Assembly: GCA_018105865.1 (NCBI GenBank)
Contig: CM030865.1
Span: 11,601,113 to 11,665,112 of the forward strand
DNA length: 64,000 bases
Direction: 5' to 3'
Source of the DNA: Metaphire vulgaris
Taxonomy: Eukaryota > Annelida > Clitellata > Crassiclitellata > Megascolecidae
Shown here one piece after another: positions 35,148 to 45,890 of the stretch. Under the pieces are notes generated by a model that saw only the letters and a list, made by a program, of their open reading frames with translations, did no database searches and was not told the DNA's origin. The position numbers were made by a program, and so were the translations under genes. Each line of letters starts with the position of its first letter. Position 1 is the first letter of the stretch.

Positions 35148-38053
35148 GTAGATCTACATTGTAACACTCTTAGCGGGTATGTAATGTTTTAAAATTTGGT
35201 ACGTTAAATCCGAGGTACATTATATCCAATACCATCCAAAATGGTGGCGCATTACACGGGACCATACATTGTGGTACATTAAAACCGAGTGTACGCTATA
35301 ACCAAGTCCATTATAATGAAGTTCTACTGTAAACAGATCGACAGATAAATAGATAGATATATATTATAATAATACAGTTTATTAGGAGAAATTAGGGGAT
35401 AGTGCCTTCAAATTTGCACAGCAGTGTCTGATAAGAGGGCAGTTGTATAACATTTGTACATTTGAACATTAACAGTTGTATATCATTGCAGCAAAATGAC
35501 ATACCCTAGACCTGATGACTGTTTTGGCAAATTTGCATGAAATGACCGCTGCAGTCTCCGTCATTTCCCAGATGACACTAAATGCAAATCTGTCGATATA
35601 CAAAATAAAAACAGTCAGCCAAGACAATCAATTCAGTCTAAATTCAAAACCGCAAAAACAATAAATAAATCTTCAGATATTCACAGAAAGTGGCATTAAC
35701 CCTTTCATAAAAGAAGGCTTGTAGGCTTATGTTTCAGCTCCATAACCTATTGGTTATACAGATCACCGGGATCAAAGTGTTAAGAAATAATTATTAAAGC
35801 AGTATTAAGCTTTATTATAGGTATTTAACATGTTTCTTCTGGAGGGAAATCCATGGAATTAACTAAGTATTTTGTTGTATTCCAACAATTTATTTATAAA
35901 AAAACACACAAAATACCGTTCTTCTCCACCACGAAGTGAACAAAGGTTGGAACTCAACAGTTCAGGAACCATGTCTATTCTCTGACAGACAAATATAATG
36001 GATTTTTTATTAGCAATAAATGTTATCATTTTCATCATTAATTAACTGTTCCAAAATAATGAGCGTTAGTTACTCACATGCATTCATTTTGAAAATGCAC
36101 TCAAAACAAAGATCAGAAGATCACCAAAACACTAGTCTTTCATCACTTGTAACTGCTATAGGTCTATCAAATAGATATCTAGTGCTACAAAAACTGTGCA
36201 CTTCTCTGCGTCAATTGTCATTGAATCACTTGGCAGGCTGACTTCAACAAGATATGGTCAAAACCTCTTGTTGTTATTCCTCTGTGGCTCAGAGGTTCAG
36301 CCTAATCTCACACAGTTTATACATCTCCAGGTTATTATTCTTCACATTTTGCATTCAACACAGGAGAACATTAACTCCAGTCTATGTTGAATGTCAAACA
36401 ATACGTTGAACAATACATTGAACGTCACATCTAATGGTTTCACCATACAACATATCTCTTGGTTTCTTAATTTGTACAAATATGTTATTTACTATTTACT
36501 ATTACTATTTCATTTTTCTTACTCTACCTAAGGTACCTCCTTGCGGGAACTTTGTTCCCTTCGGTATCTTGTTATTTCCATATAATTTTACCTATTTCAT
36601 TTTAATTGTAAAATAATTTAAGTTCTTCTATGGCTGTTATATCAAATACTATTATATTATAATAATCTATTATTGTAATAATAATTATAATTAAGTTCTT
36701 CTACAGGTGTTATTAAGTTCTTCTACAGATATTATTATGTTATTATGTAATTTTCAATGAATTTTATGCTTTGGAAATAATAAATGATAATAGATGGAAA
36801 AAATACCCAAAACAACTAACAAATAATTCTAACACATAAAACAGAGGTTCCTCACCTGTTTTGACTACCTGAATTTCTACCTGCATGCGCTACAAAATCA
36901 TTGCACTTATTTTAAATTGAATAATTTAATCAAAAGGGAATTACCTTGTCGATAAGGTAGACGGTGGTGCCACGGGAGGCAGCTTCCAGATCTAAAGCAG
37001 TTCCCGGACGAATGAAGTGTGAGACGTCTGCAATATGAACGCCCACCTACAAATACACAAACTGGTTCACATGAAACATCTGCAATATGAACGCCCACCT
37101 ACAAATACACAAACTGGTTCACATGAAACATCTGCAATATGAACACCCACCTACAAATACACAAACTGGTTCACATGAAACATCTGCAATATGAACACCC
37201 ACCTACAAATACACAAACTGGTTCATAACGATTATTGACAGAAATAATATCTGTTAAACAAAATATACAAGCCTAACGTCATTTTTTCACAGCATTATTT
37301 CATTACATACACACATGCACCCACCCACACACCCACACACTCAAACAAACAGACAGACAGAGCTTTACATCTGCATTAGAACTGAACCCAAGAGAAAAAA
37401 AAGAGCAAGTACGGTAACTGAAGAACGTACCTCCCAGTTGCCGTTTGGGAGCGTACGGCAGTGCAGGGCATCATCGATATCCGTACAGCCGGGCGGATCA
37501 ATGCTGCAGACGCAGACATCTCTTAAGTCAAGGCGCTTTGCAACATCCTGACAAGAAAGGACACACAAAGAAATGGCTGCAATTATTTCTTAAAACGGCA
37601 AAACCAGAACTGAAATTCCTACATATTATTTTCCGCTGCAAAACCAAATTTTCACAGAAGTGTAATTTCTATGAGAGGTCAAACCTCGGGTTTGATGACC
37701 CACGGCAGCTTAGGCAGACACCTGAGAACGGCCTCGGAAAATACAGAATGCGGGATGTCGTGTTCCAGCAAAAGGACCTCGTTTTCAGTGTCTTTGTCGC
37801 CGATCTCGCCAAGTCTTCGCACAAAATGACCCTAAAATGACACAAAAAGTTGGAAAGCTGATCACTATTGTGCAAATACAGCAGGAAGAAATTAATTAAA
37901 ATGGCACAACATTCCTGTCAAAAAGTCCAGAGATAAACATTAATGAACGTGGTTTACAAAAGCAGAGTGTATTTTAGTATGAGGATTACACAAGAAACCA
38001 GTTCCAAAGACGGAGAGAAACATTCAAAACATTGTAGATTAATAATGCTATAG

Positions 38054-38084
<31 letters not shown>

Positions 38085-39269
38085 CATCATCATCACACCA
38101 TCACCATCACCATCATCTCCTCCTCCTCTTTTCCTTCAATATCACTGCATCTCAATTTCTTTTCCTCCTGCCCTTGTTGTATCCCATACCTGCATTGACC
38201 TGGTCTTTTACGATTTTTGGAACTGGAGTACCATCAATTGATGCTTCAGAATTATTAGAAATGGTGCTATAAAAGTGTATTATTATTATTACTATTATTA
38301 TAATTATTATCACTATAATAACATTTAAGGATAATTCGTAACCTGTGGATATCTAGATTGGCGTGGCCAGCAGTCTATAGCGACAACAATTCTCTGGCCC
38401 TCTAGTGACAGCGCCTGTCTCGTTTCGATCCTTATCTTTGGTATGCGACGCTCAGCGGGAACAAACAGGTGTCTCGAAGCCTTAGCACCAGATTCAGAAA
38501 CATAGAGATTCAATTGAAACAATAATTGAAAATCATAGAAATACTCACAAGATACATTCCATCAATCCCAGTCAAAAATAAAACCTAATACCTGTAAAGT
38601 CTAAAATTTCTAATAATAATATAATATTCATAATAATATAATATAATATTCATAATAAAATTATGTGTATTCAAAGCCTTAGCATATCCAGCAGGAAAGC
38701 AATGCTTCTGCACATAGAGACCATTGTATTCATCGCCCAATACATAGCACAAACACATTAACATATGTCTCTCTTGTATAATAAAAGAAAGCTGTATAAT
38801 GCATACACACACGCGTGCGTGCGCATGCACGCTTGGAAAGCTAATTAAATTAAAGTTTTTTAAAAAATTTATTCAAAAAGGGAAAAGGATGGTCAACATA
38901 GAGGAGATATCCTGCATGGGCTGCCTGAGTCAATGATCAATGCCAATTCTCAGGGAAAATGCCGTATACAATAGTGTCCAAAAGTCTAGAATCATCTTCT
39001 CCTTTTTCTTGCAATTATTTTTGCAATTAGTTCGATTTAGTGCATTGATTTGTGAAAGAGAAGAAATAAAAAAAGAGAAAAGAAATCCAAGAAAGAAAAA
39101 CAACGAAAATTTAGAATGAAAGAAACGAAATTTTAAAATAGAACGTGATTCAAAACCGTTGCACCCCACTGGGCACATAAAACGAAATAAAACACTGAAA
39201 TTCTTTGTTGTTCTATTAAAAGCTTTATTCATTAAAATTTCTGAGTAGCATACTCAATATATATGTGTG

Positions 39270-39305
<36 letters not shown>

Positions 39306-42300
39306 CATGTGCTTAGTTTGTGAGTCAAGCTTACCCCTTTTACAACTGATTTCTGCAAAATGCCGCAGTACTGTCTCCAATTGCGCTTAACGATTCCAAC
39401 TATACGGCCGCTTCGAACCTTCGTGGTTTGGCCGCTCTTCGGCCGGCCATCGATTTTCGACTTCACGACTACTTCATCCTGAAATCAGGACGGAAAATAT
39501 GAAATAAAAATAATAAGAAAAATTAATCTGAAACCAAGACTACTCAATAAAAAAGCAGCGATTAATCAGGCAGCCTAGAGGCCGGTGAACAGACCAGGCA
39601 GTCATGTGACCTGAGAATTTCGACTGCAAAAATCTAGAAAGTGAAGTCTCACATGGTTGTCCGGATCTTCGTCCGCCTTTTCCTCGGTGTCTTCGATCAC
39701 CAGGGAACTTGGACATGTCCACTGCGACTGTGGCAGGATTTCAACAGCCACAACGTCCTCGTGCACTGCTCGGTTAAGGTTGGCACTTCCTTGAATGAAT
39801 ACCTTTGGCATGAAGAAACGAACATAGAATTCAACCATCACTAGAATGAGTATACGGTGTCTGAAAGTGAAGCCAGATTTCCACCATTTTGTTAAGTGTG
39901 ATCGCATTACCATAAAACTCCAAATAGAAGCAGGGTCTCGCATATAGTTGGGGTTATCATTTGTTTTAATGGAAGCCTGAGCTGTATTAGAAGTGCTATG
40001 GTAATTTCTATGGTAACCATTGTCTAGCAGTTAGCAAAGACAGTGGCAAATTGGTTTCAACTTTCTGCTGCATTTATCAGATGTAGACTACTTCCAGGGG
40101 TATTTATTTCTATGGAAACAAAAAACAGAATCCAGTGTCTAGGTCCATATATCATCATCCAGTAAAAGAGGATCCAGAAAAAAAATTGAGGTAAGAGGCA
40201 GAAACTTGTTTCTATTCATATCCTGGAATTTACATTAATGTTATTAGAAATTGCAACAAATCTTCCCAAAGAAAAGGATCGAGTCCACAGAATGCCATAG
40301 CATTCAGAAAAGAGTGAAATTTTGAGATACAAAAGTCGATAAGATAAAACAAGACCAAGACAGAGGAAAATCCAAGTGGGAGAGAAGCGCATAAAGTTAA
40401 TGTCAGACTAAACAAACCACATCTCAAAGTGACAAATGCAAAGTCAAAGAACATATTACCTAATAACAGTTCACATTTTTCCATTTAAGAGCAAATGACA
40501 TCTGTAGAAAAAGTCAAGGAGGCTAAATCATAACGTAGCACCACAAACCGGTTCGTCTTCATCATGTACATTTACAGTGGCTTCCAGATAATTCTCCCGG
40601 CTGGCCTGGAAAGATCCCTGAAGATATCGACCGGCTTTCAAACCCCTCTGAATTTCCGACAGCACCAGATGCTCTGGATACAGATCTTTCTTGCCCTCCG
40701 TTACCTAACAATCAAAAAATATTCCACCCTCGTAATCATTACACAAAAGATTTTAAAAAAAGAAGGAAGCTGCAATATTCCGGGTACATACAGAGGAACA
40801 GCGACGCTAGGTCAACACTGGAAAGGACAATTCAACAAGGAATTATGCCTGGAACAAGACAAAGTGGGCGACCAAAAAGACGATGGGTGGATGATGTGGA
40901 AGAATGGACAATACTGCAGCTGTCTGCAGCGGTCAAGAAAAGACAGGACAGACATTGTTGGAGAAAGGAAATTCATGCTGTCACTACAGTTTCAGTTCAT
41001 GAAGGAACAAGGAGAAGTTGATGATAAGAAACTAAAAGACAGCAAAACCCAAAAATTGTCACATTTTTCAACTAAAATTCCTCATTTCACGAAATCAAAG
41101 TGACAAAAATCTAATACGTCTGAACCAACTAACTTAGTAAAACCTTTTAACAACACATGAGCATTGAAATTTTTATTTCTCACCAGATCATGGTCAATGC
41201 TTGACAAGCGATCAACCAGTTCGTCACACCCTTCCAAATTTTTAACATACTCATGAACTAAAAGGACAAAAAAACAATTAAAAAATATATTAAATGATAA
41301 ACAGTATCGCACAACAAATACAACAAAAGCACTCTACGCATACAAAGAAGGCAAAAGAGGAAAAGGAAGACCCAGGAAAAAGTGGATAGATAACATCAAA
41401 GAAGACTTTGAAAGATATCAGACAACAATAATTAATAGATGGAATGAGATTAACAATGGAAAAAGATAAATGGAAAAGTTTTGTGTCTAGCTATTGCCCA
41501 CTAATGAGCTGGCAGAAAGCAACTATGATGATGATGATCGGACAACAAATACAAAACGAAGCTTAACAAACAAATATTTGTCAAATAAAATATTTAAATA
41601 TAACTATCAAGTTATTTATTATATAGATAAACAGGCAAATAAGAGGTGCAAATGAAGCAAAGTGTATTCTGAAAAAAACCAATATTATTAAAATTTTACA
41701 TAAAAAGCAGTTAATCAGAAGATTTTGCAACAGACATCTCTAAAGTAACCGAGATTAACTGTCGACTAATCACAAACAAACGGCTGGGATGGACCACGAA
41801 AACTGATGACTCAGCGATAATGGGTCTAACAGATGGAACCAGATGCCAGGCAGACCCAGAACCAGCGGGATGGACAACAATACAAAAAAATGAATTAATG
41901 TAATGTAATGTGACATTTGTATAGCGCCTCTTCTGTGTCTACACAGAGGCGCAATATAAAAGAAACATCACTTCTAGAAGCAGCCATAGAAAGACAGCAC
42001 AGGTCTGATACTATTTACCGGTATCATTTAATATATTTTATCGTTGTTCATCATCACAGCAAACCTTTGCAAAACAATGACAGCATCATAACGGAACCTA
42101 GTAAATTCAATAATTCTGCAAATCAGCCATAAAGGAAAAAAATCGAAAATTAAGTAAATTAAGCCACACCCGTAAATGTAAGAATTCCGAGTGAAGTCGC
42201 GATATTCTTGTTATTAACGTCGTTTGTCAGTAACGTCAACTCTGATCTTTGTCTCACACGTGTTGCCGCTGTTTAGATGTTTTTCGTACCACAGAGCGGC

Positions 42301-43297
42301 AGTTCTTATCATTCTGTCGTTTCTGTCGTTCGACGATTCGCCTGGTTTCCGATCAACGTACGTGTCTCTGAAAAAAATGCAAACATTTTCAGGTTTTGGC
42401 AATATTAAAATCGTGAATGTCTGCTCAACTTTGGTGAGCGGTGTCTTAGTTATACAGAAGGACAGAGATGCAATGTAATGTAATGTGGCATTTGTATAGC
42501 GCCTCCTCTATTTCTACTCAGAGGTGCTCCTGGCATTGGAGTCACATGATAAAGTAGTGGGACTTTAGCTTTCGCGTTGAACAGAACGAGGAAGCAAGTG
42601 AGGCCCAAATGGATGGGTTCAAGGCATTCCAGAGGGAGGGTCCAGTCACTGCAAAAGCCCGATGCTGAGTAAGAGCGGTGCGTGATCTGAGGATATAAAT
42701 ATTCTTCTGATCAGTGGAGCGGAGCAGGCGATGAGCAGCAGAAGAGAGTGATTTGAAAAGTTCAGTAATGTAAGACGGTGCCTGACCACGAAGTGCTGCA
42801 GAAACAATAAATACTTGTTTGAATTTAATGTGGTCCGAAATTGGAAGCCAGTGGAAGGTGTTAAGCATAAAGTCTGAGATGCTAGAGTAGCGAGGAGCTT
42901 TAGCCACAAGACAAGCCGCAGCATTTAGGACAGATTGCAGAGTGGAGAGCAGGCTTTTGGGCAGACCAAGATGAAGAGAATTGCAATAGTCTAACCTACT
43001 AGTCACAAAAGCATAGATGCATAGGAAGACCAAGAATGTCCTGGATGAAGAACACCATGGAATGGATCTGTATGACAATATATATAATATATGACAAAGT
43101 TCGGGGACAGATCTCTCTCAAGGGGTAACCCCGTAGCGTGGAATTCCCTTCCGGAAGAAATCAGGGCGGAAATTTCCCCCGACCGATTTGCCCAAAAACA
43201 GAAAACGCACCTTTTTTGTACTTCTTATGGAACTCTTTTGTAAAGTGCTCTTGTCCACTGCCTGAGCTTTAAGATAGCACTATATAAGTTGTCGCTC

Positions 43298-43329
<32 letters not shown>

Positions 43330-43370
43330 ATTAAATAATTACTTAGCCTCCTCTAAACCACTTTGAATCA

Positions 43371-43428
<58 letters not shown>

Positions 43429-43493
43429 GTCATTGTTATTATTATACTCTTTGCCTGTTTTCTTTTTCAATCTTGCCCCGGATCAAATTTTCA

Positions 43494-43540
<47 letters not shown>

Positions 43541-45413
43541 ATGTATATTATAGACTCACTTGTGCAATTCGTTAACAAATGTGTAGAAGTGTTTGTCTGA
43601 ATCAGCCAGGCAGTCCTTGAGACGCTTGTACGCTGGAGCACTTCGGTGTCGAACCTAAAAAATAATTTAAATGGGCAAAAATTGTTCTGAAACAAAGATA
43701 AGCAATGCCAGCTACATTCTTCTTCTTCTTCTTCTTCTTCAGGTGCTGTGTATTTCTACGTTAGCGACCATGGATGACCACTTTGTTCAATCTTGACAAC
43801 CTCTTATGATGCTATGCTATTCGATGCTATTCTTTACTCCACTCAATTCCTTCTCGTAGGCAGTCTAGGTGTTTCTCTGCCTTCCTCTTGCTATTTTCCC
43901 TCCATTTCATTTCCAGTAATTATTACCAAATGCTCCAGGCCTTCCTTCCTTCCTTCCTTCCTCATTATATGTCTGAAGAAAGAAAGCTGCATTTTTTTAT
44001 ATAGCTTCCATCATACTTACTTTCAGACTCATTCAGTTCCAGCACTTCAATATACTTGTAAATTCATTATGAATGCAGATTTTATCAAATAAGTCAAACA
44101 AATTTCACATTGGGCTTCAAAATCATTTGTATAAAGCATAAACAGTTGAGGTCCTATTTTCAATCACATTCACAGTCTAAACATCTTACTTGGCCCATTC
44201 ACAGGTAATGTCACATTACATTACATTACATTACAATGGTCCTGGCTGTCTTGCAATGATTTCTCCTGCTTAACCTGCTGTCAATTTGACTATAGAGCTT
44301 CTTCATCATTTGAAGTCATAGGCATAATTAAAATGGTGCTATAGAAGTCAAATGACTAATGCTTGTAGTTTCAGTTCTTATTGAAGTTAAAACTTCAGTT
44401 ACTGAACTAACAGTTGTAGCTTGTATAAAATTTCCCAATTAAGTTAAAATATTCACAAAATAAAGAATAAACTTTTTACACTCATATTTTATATTAAGAA
44501 TATTATGCAAGTTCCTATAAAAACTTACAAACTAATATTTGTGAGTGTGGAAAATCCATTGCAAATTAGTCTCTTACCTCATTGAGAACCGTTTCAAGTA
44601 TTATGACATTTGAAATGGCAGAATCTTCAAGGACATCAATCTAAAATAATCAAGATAACAACTCATTAAAAGCTCTGGCAACAAAATCACCTATTAAACC
44701 AGCTGAACAAAATGTGTACGACCCTTAACATAAACGCACAACAGGACTTTTCCTCCTCAAGATGTTTCAACTTCCAGGGTAAAAATCTATGCTACGATAT
44801 CTTCCTGTGCCAAGATGTATTGCCCCATAGTAGATGACTTGCATATTTTAAAAAGACCTTTATCGTACATACTGCCTTCAAAACATTCAAACAAAATCCT
44901 GCCCCCACCCGCCACAATTGCGTGGGATCATCTCCCAGACCAAATTGTGAGTACACACACATTTCATAGCTATATATAAATATAGCAAGGAGTCTGCCTT
45001 GTGTGAGAACCACTATGTACGTAGCAAACACAACAAAACTTTCATTAATGGCAGCACCACAGGATCCAGATCAGTCGGGTAATAAAATATGCCGGCGTTA
45101 AGCAAATCCAATCAACTTCTATAGCGCCACTTGATAACGCATGCCAACGAAACGAACGGTGAAAGGTCTCCGATCTGACCTGATGCAATACGACGTTCGT
45201 GTCCGGAAGGATGTAGTGGGGGACGGGGCAGAGTTTGCTCCTGATCGTCGGGTTGGAGACTAGGGGCCGCCGGGGCCGATCGGCCCCGGGGAACTCGCAG
45301 CGGGTGCAGAGCTCCGACCCGCACGGGATGTCGTCCCTTAGGTAGAGCTCCCGGACGATCTTCACGATTCCCCCTCTTCTCGTCTTCTTCAGGAACGTCT
45401 TCGTGCGCAACAT
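27188..45413 (-). CDS. DIS3: DIS3/RRP44 exosome exoribonuclease, 23 exons
   Basis: Processive 3'-5' exoribonuclease and PIN endonuclease of the nuclear RNA exosome. Minus-strand exons: 45413-45180, 44640-44578, 43654-43560, 42367-42170, 41257-41184, 40704-40549, 39802-39653, 39478-39335, 38480-38343, 37831-37685, 37547-37431, 37046-36945, 35981-35917, 35589-35505, 34695-34568, 33556-33470, 32717-32561, 31695-31475, 29979-29889, 29516-29439, 28981-28826, 28208-28086, 27301-27188; ~973 aa, near the usual ~958. CR3 cysteines and PIN Asp71 ([10 protein letters not shown]) in exon 1; NDRNDR and TND in exon 4; cold-shock domains in exons 5-10; RNB catalytic [13 protein letters not shown] (~483-495) in exon 11; [19 protein letters not shown] in exons 18-19; S1 domain in exons 21-22; Lys-rich end. 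Exon 4 needs a one-base frame correction near 42234. Introns 18 and 19 have GC donors; the last exon is duplicated. Confidence 0.96.
27200..27330 (-). repeat. Terminal-exon duplication, downstream copy
   Basis: Near-identical to 27801-27925 at an offset of 601 bp. Covers the acceptor and nearly all of the coding part of DIS3's last exon. This copy encodes the ending PPAKKSKCK and stop. The two copies diverge within flanking TAA microsatellites on one side. Confidence 0.95.
27759..27902 (-). CDS. DIS3 alternative (duplicated) last exon
   Basis: Upstream duplicate of the DIS3 terminal exon, with the same acceptor context (TTGTAG before ATACCTGG) in the same phase. Reads [16 protein letters not shown]... 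through PPAKKS, then leaves the duplicated block and ends in 13 different residues ([13 protein letters not shown]) before a stop. If used, it replaces the Lys-rich C-terminus. It could equally be a non-functional duplication or a haplotype/assembly artefact. Confidence 0.55.
   Translation of the reverse strand: MPGLSLCDKENPNIASSHVNGSVSVLSQPPAKKSYITYALRGRVIGF
28513..28760. repeat. (TA)n and pogo-like MITE remnant in DIS3 intron
   Basis: A short TA run near 28513-28526 and a pogo-like right end near 28705-28750 (TCAAAGTTCTACTGTA). No exon between 28208 and 28826. Confidence 0.55.
29316..29395. mobile_element. piggyBac-type palindromic MITE
   Basis: TTAACCCCTTAACTGG ... GGTTAAGGGGTTAA with TTAA borders. 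It lies about 45 bp from the donor side of DIS3 exon 20 and is a reverse-oriented relative of the copy at 8880. Confidence 0.8.
29640..29820. mobile_element. pogo/Tigger-like MITE, intact
   Basis: TACAGTAGAACTTCGTTATAACG at the left; CATAACGAAATTCTACTGTA at the right; TA at each border. Internal motif TATAACGTATACTCGGTTATA. 181 bp, no ORF. TIR style and TA target fit pogo/Tigger of the Tc1/mariner superfamily. Confidence 0.85.
30160..30540. repeat. LINE-tail remnant, ACAAT array and (ACA)n
   Basis: In a DIS3 intron: AACTTCTATAGCGCCATGCACAAGGC (LINE-tail family, minus orientation) at ~30170-30200, an ACAATACAATGC tract near 30280, and an AAC/CAA array at about 30497-30530. Confidence 0.7.
30591..30670. 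mobile_element. Mariner-like palindromic MITE, copy 2
   Basis: TACAGGGTGGCACAAAAAA to TTTTTTGCGCCACCCTGTA; 80 bp with TA borders, in a DIS3 intron. Confidence 0.88.
31085..31345. repeat. ~40-60-bp tandem repeat (TGACCAGTTCTC...GTGTAAAACAGCAGG)
   Basis: About five irregular units, each with GACCAGTTCTC and GTAAAACAGCAGGTTTTACA, just downstream (minus sense) of the GC donor of DIS3 exon 18. Confidence 0.85.
31791..31869. mobile_element. Mariner-like palindromic MITE, copy 3
   Basis: TACAGGGTAGCGCAAAAAA to TTTTTGCACCACCCTGTA, TA borders; ~95 bp upstream (minus sense) of DIS3 exon 18. Confidence 0.88.
32083..32162. mobile_element. piggyBac-type MITE, second subfamily
   Basis: TTAACCCTTTTGCTTCATAAGG ... 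CATGGTCAAACGGTTAA with the internal CATAACCTATTGGTTATA shared with the element at 35696. TTAA at both borders. Confidence 0.65.
32740..32909. mobile_element. pogo/Tigger-like MITE beside a DIS3 acceptor
   Basis: TACAGTAGAACTTCATTATAACG to GTTCTACTGTA with TA borders. Its left end lies about 20 bp from the acceptor of DIS3 exon 17, so the element probably supplies part of that intron's 3' end. Confidence 0.85.
33640..33785. repeat. (TA)n palindromic tract and (TTA)n array
   Basis: TATATA-rich palindromic tract followed by a perfect TTA array, then the LINE-tail motif AATTTATATAGCGCTATGCCC at ~33795. DIS3 intron. Confidence 0.92.
33790..34145 (-). pseudogene. L2/CR1-like LINE 3' end, minus strand
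   Basis: On the minus strand a decayed peptide [10 protein letters not shown]...[12 protein letters not shown] resembles the C-terminus of the LINE at 42541-43010. It is followed by the TATAGCGC tail at ~33800 and the TAA array. An insertion of TAATATAATA-type sequence interrupts it near 33915-33985. Confidence 0.6.
34146..34190. repeat. (ATG)n microsatellite
   Basis: Perfect ATG array that separates the LINE remnant from the minus-strand SINE; the methionine-run frame across it is an artefact. Confidence 0.95.
34190..34400 (-). mobile_element. tRNA-derived SINE, copy 3
   Basis: Minus-strand copy: B box read as GGTTCAAATC, body GGAAAGTTGTTCGCCCC, ending in the CAT array at 34146-34190. DIS3 intron. 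Confidence 0.75.
35120..35360. repeat. (ATAG)n arrays and pogo-like MITE remnant
   Basis: AGAT arrays at 35117-35147 and 35340-35360 bracket a minus-oriented pogo-like MITE (right end GAAGTTCTACTGTA at ~35331; left end eroded). Confidence 0.75.
35696..35783. mobile_element. piggyBac-type MITE, second subfamily
   Basis: TTAACCCTTTCATAAAAGAAGG ... CGGGATCAAAGTGTTAA, sharing CATAACCTATTGGTTATA with the 32083 element; TTAA borders. Confidence 0.65.
37030..37237 (-). repeat. 52-bp tandem repeat spanning the DIS3 exon-12 acceptor
   Basis: Four units, period 52 bp, each containing the polypyrimidine/TGTAG acceptor and the first codons of exon 12 (VGVHIADVS). The unit adjoining the exon is the one used in the standard reading; the other three are complete potential acceptors. 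Confidence 0.95.
38055..38290. repeat. (ATC)n, LINE-tail remnant and (ATT)n
   Basis: ATC/ATCACC array at 38058-38120, then a plus-strand LINE tail (GACCTGGTCTTTTACGA ... GGTGCTATAAAAGTG) ending in a TTA array at ~38278. DIS3 intron. Confidence 0.7.
39258..39306. repeat. (TA)n/(TG)n microsatellite
   Basis: TATATA followed by TGTGTG, about 30 bp downstream (minus sense) of the DIS3 exon 8 donor. Confidence 0.9.
40780..41010 (+). pseudogene. LINE polymerase C-terminal fragment
   Basis: Plus-strand frame reads [25 protein letters not shown], then ...[13 protein letters not shown]. This is the C-terminal signature of non-LTR retrotransposon polymerases. It sits antisense in the DIS3 intron between exons 5 and 6. 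Confidence 0.8.
41320..41535 (+). pseudogene. Second LINE polymerase C-terminal fragment
   Basis: Plus-strand frame [20 protein letters not shown] followed by a NRWNEI stretch: a different LINE lineage from the fragment at 40.8 kb. Ends near an ATG repeat. Antisense in a DIS3 intron. Confidence 0.78.
41890..41960. repeat. LINE 3'-tail, minus orientation
   Basis: (AATGT)n-type repeat (TGTAATGTAATGTGACATTT) joined to TGTATAGCGCCTC, identical in layout to the 3' end of the LINE at 42475. Confidence 0.75.
42475..43012 (-). pseudogene. L2/CR1-like LINE reverse transcriptase, 3' part
   Basis: ~155-residue frame with [67 protein letters not shown] and WNALNP. These are the thumb-to-C-terminus landmarks of CR1/L2/Jockey-type polymerases. 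It keeps an intact stop and a 3' UTR with the TATAGCGC motif and AATGT repeats. 5' truncated. In the DIS3 intron between exons 3 and 4. Confidence 0.88.
43090..43335 (+). pseudogene. CR1/L2-like LINE 3' end with TAA tail
   Basis: Frame [14 protein letters not shown]...KQKTHLF (LINE C-terminus), then the 3' UTR GATAGCACTATATAAGTTGT and a TAA array. It shows directly that this LINE family terminates in the 'GCxCTATAxAAGT' motif plus TAA microsatellite. Confidence 0.85.
43374..43545. repeat. (TTA)n and (TAA)n arrays
   Basis: TTA array at 43374-43445 and TAA array at 43496-43540, about 15 bp beyond the donor of DIS3 exon 3. Confidence 0.95.
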
Positions 45414-45890
45414 CGAGGAGTTTTTTTCTCAGAATTAAACGCAAAATTCGAGAAAATAAGTAAACTTTGAAATAGACGAACCGCACGAGGAAAGCCCTTT
45501 TGGCTTTATCACTCAAGTAAGTAAGTAAGTAAAAAAGTTTGAGACTGGGACTCTTGGCCAACGTTGAGTAAGTAAGTACGTAAATAAGTAAATACCGTGA
45601 ATTACTATAGCGCGTTACTACGTAGTATCGAAGCAGCTGCATGTTCTTAGCTTCTATGTCTAAACTTGAAATAGCCATACCCAAAAGGCGGAAACAGGCA
45701 GGCAAGAACTGCAAGAAGATGGTCAAGACTCTAGAAAAGTAATATATTCCCCATGAAAAATGGACCCATCTTCAGCTAGATAGTCAAATATTCTTGCCTA
45801 TCAAGGAGAAAAATTCGCGATAACGTTATGACCGAGTGTAGCGAATAGATGTTAAGATAAGCTGTCGATGCATAAGTCGAGACCCTATAA

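Noticed and set aside
40564..41103. 179-aa plus-strand frame as a host gene
   Set aside because: Its first part is antisense to DIS3 exon 6 and its second part is a LINE polymerase relic read in another frame.
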